A DNA stretch of 64,000 nt from Streptomyces lasiicapitis (GCF_014646335.1 NZ_BMNG01000006.1:286625-350624); one strand, 5' to 3'; positions 8,394-16,874 are shown, counted from the first letter of the stretch. Numbers and translations are program-made. Notes: generated by a model from the letters alone, not told the origin.

Positions 8394-9563
8394 GTGGCCG
8401 CTGAACCTGTGATCGTCGAAGCCGTACGTACGCCGATCGGCAAGCGCGGGGGTGCGCTCGCCAATCTCCATCCCGCCTATCTCCTGGGCGAGACCTACCG
8501 TGAACTCCTCGGCCGCACCGGCATCCACGCCGACTGCGTCGAGCAGATCGTCGGCGGCGCCGTCACCCAGGCCGGCGAGCAGTCCGCGAACCCGGCGCGC
8601 ACCGCGTGGCTCACCATGGGCCTGCCGTACGAGACGGGCGCGACGACGGTCAACTGCCAGTGCGGCTCGTCCCAGCAGGCCTCGCACATGGTCGCCAACA
8701 TGGTCGCGGGCGGCGTCATCGACGTCGGCATCAGCTGTGGCGTCGAGTCGATGTCGCGGGTGCCGCTCGGGTCCGCGTCCCGGAACGGGCCCGGCAAGCC
8801 CTTCCCCGACGAGTGGAACATCGACCTGCCCAACCAGTTCGAGGCCGCCGAACGGATCGCCCGCAAGCGCGGGCTCAGCCGCGAGAACGTCGACTCCCTC
8901 GGACTCATCTCGCAGGAGCGGGCGGGGGTCGCGTGGGGCGAGGAGCGGTTCAAACGCGAGACGTTCGCCGTGCAGGTCCCCACCACCGAGGCGGAGCAGG
9001 CCGCCGGGCAGGGCATGTGGCGGCTCGTCGACCGCGACGAAGGGCTGCGCGACACGTCCATGGACGTGCTCGGGCGGCTCAAGCCGGTCATGCCCACCGC
9101 CGTGCACACGGCGGGGAACTCCTCGCAGATCTCCGACGGGGCGGCTGCCTTGCTGTGGACCTCCAAGCGGATGGCTCGCGCACTGCGGTTGCGGCCGCGG
9201 GCCCGGGTCGTCGCGCAGGCGCTCGTCGGGGCCGATCCGCACTTCCATCTCGACGGGCCCATCGACGCCACCCGGGCTGTGCTCGGCAAGGCGGGGATGT
9301 CCCTCAAGGACATCGATCTGGTCGAGATCAACGAGGCGTTCGCCGCTGTGGTGTTGAGCTGGGCCCAGGTCTTCGGGCAGGACCTGGAGAAGGTGAATGT
9401 GAACGGGGGCGCCATTGCTCTGGGGCATCCGGTGGGGGCGACGGGGGCGCGGTTGCTGACCACCGCCCTGCATGAACTGGAGCGGGCCGACAAGGAGTTC
9501 GCGTTGGTGTGCATGTGTGCGGGGGGTGCGGTGGCTACGGCGACGATTTTGCAGCGGTTGTAG
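8394..9563 (+). CDS. fadA5: steroid 3-ketoacyl-CoA thiolase, FadA5-like
   Basis: A 389-residue thiolase close in length and sequence to mycobacterial FadA5. It has the nucleophile Cys in NCQCGSSQQASH, the motif DLPNQFEAAERIA, the His-bearing VEINEAFAAVVLSW and GHPVGATG, and the second catalytic Cys in CMCAGGA. FadA5 cleaves 3-keto steroid side-chain CoA esters, releasing acetyl-CoA or propionyl-CoA. The GTG at 8394 has GGAGAGG before it and gives the family length; the longer upstream frame would begin in the operator. It is divergent from cyp125, and a KstR-like operator lies 50 bp upstream. A long hairpin and repeat follow the stop. Confidence 0.92.
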   Translation: MAAEPVIVEAVRTPIGKRGGALANLHPAYLLGETYRELLGRTGIHADCVEQIVGGAVTQAGEQSANPARTAWLTMGLPYETGATTVNCQCGSSQQASHMVANMVAGGVIDVGISCGVESMSRVPLGSASRNGPGKPFPDEWNIDLPNQFEAAERIARKRGLSRENVDSLGLISQERAGVAWGEERFKRETFAVQVPTTEAEQAAGQGMWRLVDRDEGLRDTSMDVLGRLKPVMPTAVHTAGNSSQISDGAAALLWTSKRMARALRLRPRARVVAQALVGADPHFHLDGPIDATRAVLGKAGMSLKDIDLVEINEAFAAVVLSWAQVFGQDLEKVNVNGGAIALGHPVGATGARLLTTALHELERADKEFALVCMCAGGAVATATILQRL

Positions 9564-9565
9564 GC

Positions 9566-9779
9566 CCTGCCGGGGGCTTCCCCAATCCCGCCCCTTCCCG
9601 AAACCGGGGGCTCCGCCCCCGGACCCCCGTATCGGCCTGGACGGCCTCGGCCTCAAACGCCGGACGGGCTAAAAAGCCCGAGCGCCGGGCGGGCTATTTA
9701 TAGCCCGCCCGGCGATTGAGGGCGAGGCGCGGAGCGCCGATGAGGGGGAGAGGGGCGGAGCCCCAGGACGGGTGCGGGA
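9566..9779 (+). repeat. dispersed intergenic repeat, copy 2 (forward and inverted halves)
   Basis: 9566-9670 is the forward element ending CAAACGCCGGACGGGCTA. 9701-9779 is a shorter element in the opposite orientation (GCGGAGCGCCGATGAGGGGG part). A strong hairpin at 9683-9714 joins them. The block fills the gap between the convergent thiolase and transglycosylase genes. Confidence 0.7.
9683..9714. terminator. bidirectional hairpin between fadA5 and the transglycosylase gene
   Basis: A perfect 14-bp stem (CGCCGGGCGGGCTA) with a TTTA loop. A second small hairpin, CGGGCT-AAAA-AGCCCG, lies at 9665-9680. Both are between convergent genes, so they probably end transcription from both sides, although no long U-tract follows. 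Confidence 0.65.
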
Positions 9780-9864
9780 GCGCGGAAGAGGGCGGCACCC
9801 CCGTCAGGGGTGCCGCCCTCTTCGTAGCTCAAGGTGGCTACTGCTCAAGGCCCAGGGGCCGGGC

Positions 9865-10284
9865 TCAGTACCAGCCGTTCGCCTGCCAGTGGTCCCACGC
9901 GCCACACGGGCTGCCGTAGCGGTCCTTCATGTACTCGTGGCCCCACTTGATCTGGGTCTCGGGGTTGGTCTGCCAGTCGGCGCCGGCCGAGGCCATCTTG
10001 GAGCCGGGCAGGGCCTGGACCAGGCCGTACGCGCCGGAGGAGGCGTTCTTCGCGTTGACGTCCCAGCCACTCTCGTGGGAGACGATGCGGTCGAAGCACT
10101 GGAACTGCGCGTCGTCGGCGATCATCCGCTGCGCCACGGCCTTGGCCGAGTCGGACGTCGCGGCCGCCGGAGCGGCCTGGGCGGGGGCCGCAGCGAAGAC
10201 CATGCCGGTGGCGGCAGCCGCGACGGCGCCGGCGGCGATGGCCTTCTTCGGGGAAGCGATGCGGCGGAGGATGGAGACGGTCAC
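9865..10284 (-). CDS. secreted transglycosylase-like (SLT/lysozyme-like) protein
   Basis: A 139-residue protein with a signal peptide (SPKKAIAAGAVAAAATG, cleavage after APAQA) and a compact C-terminal domain containing IVSHESGWDVNAKNASSGAY, QALPGSKMAS and TQIKWGHEYMKDRYGS. The ES pair and the following GAYGLVQ segment mark the lysozyme-like/soluble lytic transglycosylase fold; Glu in HESGW is the likely catalytic residue. It would cut peptidoglycan outside the cell. GTG 10284 follows GGAAGG at good spacing and gives a complete signal peptide. The 347-bp leader upstream is unusually long for such a short gene. Confidence 0.85.
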   Translation of the reverse strand: MTVSILRRIASPKKAIAAGAVAAAATGMVFAAAPAQAAPAAATSDSAKAVAQRMIADDAQFQCFDRIVSHESGWDVNAKNASSGAYGLVQALPGSKMASAGADWQTNPETQIKWGHEYMKDRYGSPCGAWDHWQANGWY

Positions 10285-10631
10285 AGAGGAACCTTCCGGT
10301 GGGGAATGGGGCGGTCGCGGGCACACCGTGGTCACGCGGACCGTGGGGGGAATGCCTCGGCGCCGAGGCCCGGGTGGGCTCGTCGGCGCCGTGCGACTCA
10401 TCCAGAGAAGCAGGGCTGTTACGCCGCCGCAATGACCCCTCTTACTAGTGGCACTCGCACCCGGACCGGAGGTCCCTCGTGTGACCTGGCTCTCAATTCG
10501 CAGGTCAGCGCGTTGATTGGTGGGGACATGGCAACGGTGTGCGGCTCCGACCCCGGGTAGTAGAGGACCAAAGTCCTGTGGGCCGCCTCACCCGCCACCC
10601 ACCCGTTTCATCACAGAACGCGCAAGACCGT
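10285..10631 (-). promoter_or_regulatory. long leader of the transglycosylase gene with a DosR/OsdR-like palindrome
   Basis: No gene is seen here. At 10564-10577 there is a perfect palindrome AGGACCAAAGTCCT, which reads AGGACTTTGGTCCT on the minus strand and resembles the actinobacterial DosR/DevR box GGGACTTNAGTCCC. It lies about 280 bp before the transglycosylase start. The rest holds several GC hairpins. A structured leader is possible; I checked for the conserved core of a c-di-AMP (ydaO) riboswitch and could not recognise it. Confidence 0.35.
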
Positions 10632-11492
10632 TCACCGCCGCGAGGGCTCGAATGTGACCGGCGTCTCGAACGCGGCCCGCCTCGTGGCCCGGCGCAGCGC
10701 CTTCAGGACGGCCGGGCCGAGCGTGAGGCTGAGCGCCACCGTGACCACGGCGCGCGGCAGGTCCCAGCCGAGGGATGTCGCCAGGCAGTACGCGAGGAAA
10801 CGGGCGAGGTTCTCGCCCACCGGGTCGCCGGGCACGAAGGAGACGCCTGTGGCCAGGCCGCCGATGTACGGCCAGCCCTGGAGGTTCATGACGGTGCCGT
10901 ACAGGACGGAGGACACCGCTCCGTACGCCCCGAGGACGTACAGCTCGCCCCGACCGCGCAGCGTGTCCGGGCCCGGCAGCAGGCCCGCCCCCATGCACAC
11001 CCAGCCCATCGCCAGCATCTGGAACGGCATCCACGGGCCGACCCCGCCCGTGAGCAGCGCGGACGCGAACATCGACACCGAGCCGAGCACGAAGCCGAAC
11101 CCCGGCCCCAGCACCCGCCCGCTCAGCACCATCAGGAAGAACATCGGCTCGATCCCGGCCGTGCCCGCCCCCAGCGGCCGCAGCGCCGCGCCGGCCGCGG
11201 CGAGCACCCCGAGCATCGCGATGGCCTTCGCGTCCAGGCCGACGTCGGCGATGGTCGCCACGACCACGCCGAGCAGTAGTGGTAGCAGAGCCGCGAACAG
11301 CCACGGGGCGTCCTTCGCATGCGCGCTCAAGCTGGAGTCCCCGCCTGCGAACAGCGGCCATCCGAAGGCGACGAACCCGATAGCGGTGACCAGGCCGAGC
11401 GCGGCGACGGAGCGGGGGCCGAGCCGGACGGGGCGGACCTGGCGGTCGGAGTGGTCAGGGCGGTCGAGGTGGGTCTGGTGGGCGTCGTTCAC
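10632..11492 (-). CDS. ECF transporter S component (probable cobalamin-binding)
   Basis: A 286-residue hydrophobic protein with about six to seven membrane segments, including SVAALGLVTAIGFVAFGWP near the N-terminus and GFGFVLGSVSMFASALLTGG in the middle. This is the substrate-capturing S subunit family of energy-coupling-factor importers. It is the last gene of a five-gene operon read from a cobalamin riboswitch at 16.7 kb, so vitamin B12 or a corrinoid is the probable substrate. The GTG start at 11492 overlaps the stop of the ATPase gene (GTGA), which supports translational coupling. The about 35-residue soluble N-terminal tail (LDRPDHSDRQ) is longer than usual. Confidence 0.85.
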   Translation of the reverse strand: MNDAHQTHLDRPDHSDRQVRPVRLGPRSVAALGLVTAIGFVAFGWPLFAGGDSSLSAHAKDAPWLFAALLPLLLGVVVATIADVGLDAKAIAMLGVLAAAGAALRPLGAGTAGIEPMFFLMVLSGRVLGPGFGFVLGSVSMFASALLTGGVGPWMPFQMLAMGWVCMGAGLLPGPDTLRGRGELYVLGAYGAVSSVLYGTVMNLQGWPYIGGLATGVSFVPGDPVGENLARFLAYCLATSLGWDLPRAVVTVALSLTLGPAVLKALRRATRRAAFETPVTFEPSRR

Positions 11493-13384
11493 GGGGTCGC
11501 GCCCTCTCCTTCGCTCGGTGCCGCCGCGCGCAGCGCCCGCCGTACCTGCGTCACCGTCAGCCACGGCTGCGGCGCCAGGACCTTCGTGACCTGCGGGGCG
11601 AACGACGGGGACGACACCACGACGTCCGCCGTCGGGCCGTCGGCCACCACCTCGCCCTCGGCGAGGATCACCACCCTGTGGGCCAGCTCGGCGGCCAGTT
11701 CCACGTCGTGCGTGGCGAGGACGATCGCGTGGCCCTCCGCCGCGAGGCCGCGCAGGATCGTGACCAGGCGGGCCTTGGCCGCGTAGTCCAGGCCGCGGGT
11801 CGGCTCGTCGAGGAGGAGCAGGGGCGGGCGTGCGGTGAGGACGATCGCGAGCGCGAGAGCCAGGCGCTGGCCCTCGGACAGGTCGCGGGGGTGCGTGTCG
11901 TCCGCGATGCCGGGCAGCAGCTCGGCGACCAGGTCCCGGCAGGTTCCCGGCGCCGCGTCCGCGTCGTGGTCGGCCGCCGCGCACTCGGCCGCGACCGTGT
12001 CCGCGTACAGCAGGTCACGGGGCTCCTGCGGTACGAGGCCGACGCGCCGGATCAGTTCGCGCGGCGTCGTCCGGTGCGGCGTGGCGCCGCCCACCCGCAC
12101 CGTCCCCGACGTGGGCGCGAGCAGCCCGACCAGGGTGGAAAGGAGCGTGGACTTGCCCGCGCCGTTGCGCCCCATCAGCGCGACGGTCTCCCCGGCGCAG
12201 ACGTCGAGGTCGACCCGCCGCAGCGCCTCGACCCGGCCCCGGTACACGGCGAGCCCACTGACCCGCGCGGCGCGCGGCGCACCGGCAGGCGCTGCTTCCT
12301 GGACAGCTTCCCCCGCCTGCGCGGCTTCGGCGTCCGAGGCGTCCGGCGCCGCGCTGTCCGGCCGCGCGGCATCCGGCGCCGTGACCTCCGCCCCGCCGCC
12401 CCGGCCCTTCCCGCCGATGCGCCGCCAGCGGGAGGCACGCCCGGACGCCCCGGACGCGGGCGCCACAGCCTCGGCCGGGCCGGGCTCCGGACGAGGTTCC
12501 GAAGCCACGGCGGCTCCCTCGGCCGTGGACGCCCCCACGGGCCGCCCCTCACCAGGCGCCACCCCCACCAACCGCTCCCGCAACCCCGCGGTCCGCCGCC
12601 GGGCGTCCCGCACCGTGAGCGGCAGTGGGGTCACGCCCGCCAGGCGGCCCAGGTCGACGACCGGGGGGTACACCGGGGAGACGGCCATCACCTCGGCCGG
12701 GTCGCCCAGGAGTGGCGGTTCGCCGGGGGCGGCGAGGAGGAGGACCTGGTCGGCGTACTGGACGACGCGTTCCAGGCGGTGCTCGGCCATGAGGACGGTC
12801 GTGCCGAGGTCGTGGACGAGGCGTTGGAGGACGGCGAGGACTTCTTCCGCGGCCGCCGGGTCCAGGGCCGACGTCGGCTCGTCCAGGACCAGGACGCGCG
12901 GGTGCGGGGTGAGGACGGAGCCGATGGCCACGCGCTGCTGCTGGCCGCCGGAGAGGGTGGTGATGGGGCGGTCGCGCAGGTCCGCGAGGCCGAGCAGGTC
13001 GAGGGTCTCCTCGACGCGGCGGCGCATGACGTCGGGGGCGAGGCCGAGCGACTCCATGCCGTACGCCAGCTCGTCCTCGACGGTGTCCGTGACGAAGTGG
13101 GCGAGCGGGTCCTGGCCCACGGTGCCGACGACGTCGGCCAGCTCGCGCGGCTTGTGGGTGCGGGTGTCGCGGCCCGCGACGGTCACCCGGCCGCGCAGCG
13201 TGCCGCCCGTGAAGTGCGGGACGAGCCCACTGACCGTACCGAGAAGTGTCGACTTGCCGACTCCGGACGGGCCGACGAGCAGCACCAGCTCGCCCTCGGG
13301 CACGGCCAGGTCGACGCCCCGGACGGTCGGCCCGGCGGCCCCTTCGTAGCGTACGGAGACGTCCTCGAACCGGATCATGGTCAT
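11489..13384 (-). CDS. ECF transporter ATPase with two fused ATP-binding domains
   Basis: A 631-residue protein with two complete ABC ATPase domains. The first (residues about 1-240) has GPSGVGKS, LSGGQQQRVAIGSVL and VLVLDEPTSALD; the second (about 400-620) has GRNGAGKS, DLSEGQRLALALAIVL and LLLLDEPTRGLD. A Pro/Ala/Gly-rich linker of about 100 residues separates them. It is therefore an EcfA-EcfA' fusion that powers the importer made with the neighbouring T and S proteins. The second signature is LSEGQ rather than LSGGQ, a minor variant. ATG 13384 overlaps the stop of the T-component gene (ATGA) and has GGAGAAG in front. It is expressed as part of the cobalamin-riboswitch operon. Confidence 0.92.
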   Translation of the reverse strand: MTMIRFEDVSVRYEGAAGPTVRGVDLAVPEGELVLLVGPSGVGKSTLLGTVSGLVPHFTGGTLRGRVTVAGRDTRTHKPRELADVVGTVGQDPLAHFVTDTVEDELAYGMESLGLAPDVMRRRVEETLDLLGLADLRDRPITTLSGGQQQRVAIGSVLTPHPRVLVLDEPTSALDPAAAEEVLAVLQRLVHDLGTTVLMAEHRLERVVQYADQVLLLAAPGEPPLLGDPAEVMAVSPVYPPVVDLGRLAGVTPLPLTVRDARRRTAGLRERLVGVAPGEGRPVGASTAEGAAVASEPRPEPGPAEAVAPASGASGRASRWRRIGGKGRGGGAEVTAPDAARPDSAAPDASDAEAAQAGEAVQEAAPAGAPRAARVSGLAVYRGRVEALRRVDLDVCAGETVALMGRNGAGKSTLLSTLVGLLAPTSGTVRVGGATPHRTTPRELIRRVGLVPQEPRDLLYADTVAAECAAADHDADAAPGTCRDLVAELLPGIADDTHPRDLSEGQRLALALAIVLTARPPLLLLDEPTRGLDYAAKARLVTILRGLAAEGHAIVLATHDVELAAELAHRVVILAEGEVVADGPTADVVVSSPSFAPQVTKVLAPQPWLTVTQVRRALRAAAPSEGEGATP

Positions 13385-14571
13385 GAGGTCTTCTCCTTGG
13401 CGGGCATGCGGGGCGGCTTGGCGGAGCGCGCGGACACGGGGGCCTCGGCGGGCGGCGGCACCGGCGCCACGAACGCGGGCAGAAGCCCGATCAGAATGGC
13501 CGCGGCGGGCAGCAGCGGCAGCGTGGGCGCGACCAGCGGGACGACCCCGGGGTTCAGGGCGTCCGAGGCGGAGGAGCTCGCGGCGATCATCAGGGTCGCC
13601 ACGGCGGCCCCGGACCCGGCCACCAGCCAGGCGCGCAGGCCCCACCGGTCCGGGCGGTAGCGGCTGCGCACCGAGCGGCGCCCGCCGAGCCAGAGCCCGC
13701 CGAGCGCGGCGGCGAGCCCGACGCCGAGCACCGGCAGGCCGTACGTCGTGCCGTCCGCGGTGAGCAGTCCGTACGTACCCGCGCAGACGCCCATGAGTCC
13801 GCCGAGGGTGAGCACCGCCGTCGTCCTGCGCACCCGCGCGGGCACGGCGGCCGTGCGGCCGAAGCCGCGCGCGTCCATCGCGGCGGCCAGCGCGACGGAC
13901 CGTTCGAGCGCGCCCTCCAGGACCGGCAGGCCCACCTGGAGCAGCCCGCGTACGCCCTTGTCAGGGCGCCCGCGCAGCCGCCTGGCGGCCCGCAGTCGCT
14001 GGACGTCGGCGATCAGGTTCGGCGCGAACGTCATCGCCACGACGACGGCCACCCCGACCTCGTACAGAGCGCCCGGAAGGGACTTCAGCAGGCGCGCCGG
14101 GCTGGCGAGGGCGTTCGCGGCGCCGACGCAGATCAGCAGCCCGGCCAGGCGCACGCCGTCGTACAGCGCGAACACCACGCCCTCCGCGGTGACCCGGCCG
14201 CCGATCCGCACGCCCTGCGCCCAGTCGGGCAGCGGCACCTCGGGCAGCGTCACGATGAGGTGCGTACCGGGGATCGGCGAGCCGAGCACGATCGCGAAGA
14301 CGAGCCGGATGCCGATGACGACGAGCGCGAGCTTCACGAACGCGCCGTAGGACCGCGCCCACGGCGCCGACGTGCGACGGGCCGCGACGACGTACCCCGC
14401 GACGCCGATGAGCAGCCCGATGAGCAGCGGATTGGTGGTGCGGGACGCGGCCGTGGCCAGGCCGAGCGCCCACAGCCACCAGGCGCCCGGGTGCAGCGCG
14501 TTGGAACGGTGCGCCTGCGGCGCGAGGCGAAGCCGCCGGGCGGGCCGGTCTTCGGGGGCAGGGTCAGCCAC
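13381..14571 (-). CDS. ECF transporter transmembrane (T) component
   Basis: A 396-residue membrane protein of the CbiQ/EcfT family. Hydrophobic segments begin at GAWWLWALGLATAASRTTN; the coupling helices carry the family signature AAMDARGFG, which contacts the ATPases, and the upstream RLRAARRLRGR segment. It is the energy-transducing subunit of the ECF importer. The C-terminal third adds further hydrophobic segments (LTLGGLMGVCAGTYGLLTAD, LVAGSGAAVATLMIAA) beyond the usual length of about 260, which may be an actinobacterial extension. The GTG at 14571 overlaps the upstream gene by 8 bp; no strong ribosome site is seen, so coupling is likely. Confidence 0.88.
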   Translation of the reverse strand: MADPAPEDRPARRLRLAPQAHRSNALHPGAWWLWALGLATAASRTTNPLLIGLLIGVAGYVVAARRTSAPWARSYGAFVKLALVVIGIRLVFAIVLGSPIPGTHLIVTLPEVPLPDWAQGVRIGGRVTAEGVVFALYDGVRLAGLLICVGAANALASPARLLKSLPGALYEVGVAVVVAMTFAPNLIADVQRLRAARRLRGRPDKGVRGLLQVGLPVLEGALERSVALAAAMDARGFGRTAAVPARVRRTTAVLTLGGLMGVCAGTYGLLTADGTTYGLPVLGVGLAAALGGLWLGGRRSVRSRYRPDRWGLRAWLVAGSGAAVATLMIAASSSASDALNPGVVPLVAPTLPLLPAAAILIGLLPAFVAPVPPPAEAPVSARSAKPPRMPAKEKTS

Positions 14572-15262
14572 GGCGGCGGCGGGCCTGCCAGACGGCGGCG
14601 GCACCGAGGGCGACGATCGCCGCGATGCCCGCGAGCAGGCCGACGGAGGGACCGCCGTCGTCGCCCCCGCTGTCCCCGTTGCCCTGGGCCGACTCGGACG
14701 TGTCGCCCTTGCCGCCCGACTCCTTGCCGGAGACCTGTTCGCCGCACCCCTGCTTCGGGTAGCCGGAGATGGCGCACAGCAGCGCGGAGCTGTTGTAGCG
14801 CAGCGGCTTGGCGACGGCGGCGAGCGCGTCGGCGCTGGTGCCGCCGGAGTCGACGCTCGCGCACGCCGTACGCGGCTTCGGGGGCCGCTCGCCGCCCGGA
14901 GCGTCGCCCGGCGTGCCGAAGTCGATGACGAGCGCGATCCGCTTGTGGCCGTCTTCGGCGGGTGTGTCCGCGCAGATCGCGCCGAAGTCGGCGGCGCCGC
15001 GCGGCTTCTCGGCGCTGCCGGAGTTGGCGGACACGGCGAACCGGAAGCCCTCCACGTCACCGTCGTCGGGCCGGGCGATGGAGGGCCCCTGCGTCGCGTA
15101 CACCCACGCGCCGTCCTTGCCCTGCTGCCAGAACGACCAGTAGCGGTAGTCGGCGGCGTGGGCGGGGCCCGCGGCGAGGAGTGTCCCGACGAAGAGTGTC
15201 AGGACCGTGGTGAGCAGGGCGGCCACCGTGAGGCGGCCGCGCCCCGGGTGGCGCCGGCTCAC
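14564..15262 (-). CDS. SCO2322-family secreted/anchored protein
   Basis: A 232-residue protein of the family named after S. coelicolor SCO2322. It has a signal peptide (TVAALLTTVLTLFVGTLLAA, cleavage after AGPAHA), an extracytoplasmic domain with DYRYWSFWQQGKDGAWVY and RPDDGDVEGFRFAV, four cysteines, a Gly/Ser-rich stalk and a C-terminal membrane helix (VGLLAGIAAIVALGAAAVW) followed by RRRR, so it is held on the outer face of the membrane. The W...W pattern followed by DGDVEGFRF resembles the DUF4430 beta domain found in transcobalamin-like proteins; this resemblance is my inference by eye. GTG 15262 overlaps the stop of the toroid gene (GTGA). It lies in the B12-riboswitch operon. Confidence 0.85.
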   Translation of the reverse strand: MSRRHPGRGRLTVAALLTTVLTLFVGTLLAAGPAHAADYRYWSFWQQGKDGAWVYATQGPSIARPDDGDVEGFRFAVSANSGSAEKPRGAADFGAICADTPAEDGHKRIALVIDFGTPGDAPGGERPPKPRTACASVDSGGTSADALAAVAKPLRYNSSALLCAISGYPKQGCGEQVSGKESGGKGDTSESAQGNGDSGGDDGGPSVGLLAGIAAIVALGAAAVWQARRRRG

Positions 15263-16500
15263 AGCTGGTTCTTCTTCTTGCGGCCGCTGAGCAGGAAGCC
15301 GATGCCCGCGCCCGCGACCAGGCCGACGCCGACGATCCACCAGACGCTGACGCCGGACCCGTCGTCGTCCTTGTCCTCGTTCTCGTCCTTCACCTTCGCC
15401 CCGGTGGTGACCTCGCTGATCGCCTTGGGCGTCGGGCCCTGCGCGTTGAGCTGCTTCACGAGGTCGGCGCCGCCGAAGTCGCGTACGTCCATGTCCGCGG
15501 CGAGCGCCGCGAAGACGAGCTGGGAGTACGCGGCGGGGCCGCTGTCCTTGGCCCAGGCGGCGGAGTTCTTCGACAGCCACCCGGCCGACTTCTTCGCCTG
15601 CTCGGCCTGGCCCGCGGCGGCGAGCGCGACCACGGCGTCGGCGGTGTTGCCGACGTCCGGCTGGTCCTTGGCGCCGGGCATGGCGGAGGTGAGGTGGCCG
15701 GTCTTGGCGAGGGACTTCAGGAGGTAGCCGGTGCCGTTCCGTGCGGCCTGCCCGGCGGTGTCGGGCTTCGCGCACTTCGGCGCGGAGCCGGCCTCCTTGC
15801 CCTTCGCGGGCACGAGGCCCTGGCCGAGGCCGCCGAGGACGCCGGCCGCGGTGGCGTCGGCGTTCGGCGTGAGCTTGCCGGACTTGGCGTCGGCGAGGCC
15901 GAACGCGCCGCCGTCCTTGCCGCAGTCCATGGCGAGCTTCGTCAGCGCGTCGAGCGGCGACTTGCCCTTCTGGGACTTCGCGGAGGCGGGCTTCTCGCCG
16001 ACGGCGGCGAGCGCGCCGATCACGATGCCGGTGGAGTTGGCGTCGCTGGGCAGGCCCGGGTTGTAGCCCCAGCCGCCGTCCTGGTTCTGGACGGACTTCA
16101 GCCAGTCGAGGCCCTTCTTCACCGTGTTCGACTCGTTGCCGACGGCGTGCAGCGCCTGGATCGCGGCGGCGGTGGAGTTCGAGTCGACCTGCGTCTTGGA
16201 GTCGCACGGCTCGGTGGCGTCCGCGCGGTACGCCGCGAAGCCGCCGCTGGAGCACTGCTGGCCGGTGAGCCAGTCGACGGCCTTGTCGGCCGGGGTGACA
16301 CCCACGGTCTTCTGCGCGAGCAGCGCGTACGACTGCCGGAACACGCCGTCGAACTGCGGGTCCTTCTTGCCGTACAGACCGGACGGCAGCGGCCCCTTGG
16401 GCGACGGCGAGGCGTCGTCGGCGAGGGCGGCCGGGGCGGCGGCGGTGCCGAGGGCGGCGACGGCCACGGCCAGGGCAGCTGCGCTGCGGCGAACGTTCAT
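15259..16500 (-). CDS. secreted alpha/alpha-toroid (prenyltransferase/squalene-oxidase repeat) protein, membrane-anchored
   Basis: A 413-residue protein with a signal peptide (ALAVAVAALGTAAAPAALA), repeats of the alpha/alpha-toroid kind (DWLTGQQCSSGGFAAY, LDWLKSVQNQDGGWGYNPG, and the DSNSTAAAIQAL, DANSTGIVIGAL and NADATAAGVLGGL helices), an acidic linker (DENEDKDDDGS) and a C-terminal helix (WWIVGVGLVAGAGIGFLL) with KKKN. The fold is shared by terpene cyclases and by cobalamin carriers such as intrinsic factor. Its extracytoplasmic location and its place directly behind a cobalamin riboswitch, first in an ECF operon, argue for corrinoid capture rather than terpene chemistry. The DXDD cyclase motif was not found. 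ATG 16500 begins a normal signal peptide. Confidence 0.85.
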   Translation of the reverse strand: MNVRRSAAALAVAVAALGTAAAPAALADDASPSPKGPLPSGLYGKKDPQFDGVFRQSYALLAQKTVGVTPADKAVDWLTGQQCSSGGFAAYRADATEPCDSKTQVDSNSTAAAIQALHAVGNESNTVKKGLDWLKSVQNQDGGWGYNPGLPSDANSTGIVIGALAAVGEKPASAKSQKGKSPLDALTKLAMDCGKDGGAFGLADAKSGKLTPNADATAAGVLGGLGQGLVPAKGKEAGSAPKCAKPDTAGQAARNGTGYLLKSLAKTGHLTSAMPGAKDQPDVGNTADAVVALAAAGQAEQAKKSAGWLSKNSAAWAKDSGPAAYSQLVFAALAADMDVRDFGGADLVKQLNAQGPTPKAISEVTTGAKVKDENEDKDDDGSGVSVWWIVGVGLVAGAGIGFLLSGRKKKNQL

Positions 16501-16619
16501 GATGCGGCGGGTGCCTCTCCCTGCGGGGAGCCGGGCGGCACGGCACGGACGGGCACCGGGCGGCTCCGGCTCCGTATACCTCGACGGTGCCGGCCATCGG
16601 CACGTTTCCGATGACGCGA

Positions 16620-16745
16620 GCCGGTCATGCGGCGGACGAGGCATTCCGGCTTGCCGCGCGGGCTGCGACGCGGCTTCACGGCTGCGGGTCAGCGCCGGAT
16701 TCGCACCGGCTTTCCCTCGTACGCGCATGATGACGACGCGCCCAC
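16620..16745 (-). promoter_or_regulatory. cobalamin riboswitch (adenosylcobalamin/B12 element)
   Basis: Read on the minus strand, 16677-16716 gives the conserved core GGGAAAGCCGGTGCGAATCC followed by GGCGCTGACCCGCAGCCGTG, the hallmark of the B12 riboswitch. The following AAGCCGGAATGCCTCGTCC segment at about 16634-16652 fits the next conserved arm. The element ends about 120 bp before the toroid gene and would shut the operon off when cobalamin is plentiful. GC-rich hairpins at 16505-16580 could be the expression platform. Outer boundaries are approximate. Confidence 0.92.
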
Positions 16746-16874
16746 TCTACCGGCCCGTATGCCCGTTCCCACGGGCCCGGCGCCCTCTGGCAGGGCGTGC
16801 CGGGCGGGCGTACTTTGGCCTGGGCCTCGGGGTACGGGAGTTGACCCGGGGTACGGGAGCCGAGGGGAGCGCGC

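Noticed and set aside
9683..9714. End of an insertion sequence
   Set aside because: The hairpin is part of the dispersed repeat; no transposase frame or target duplication is seen nearby.
10285..10631. c-di-AMP (ydaO) riboswitch before the transglycosylase gene
   Set aside because: Such riboswitches often control cell-wall hydrolases in Streptomyces, but I could not find the conserved core in the leader; a covariance-model search would settle it.
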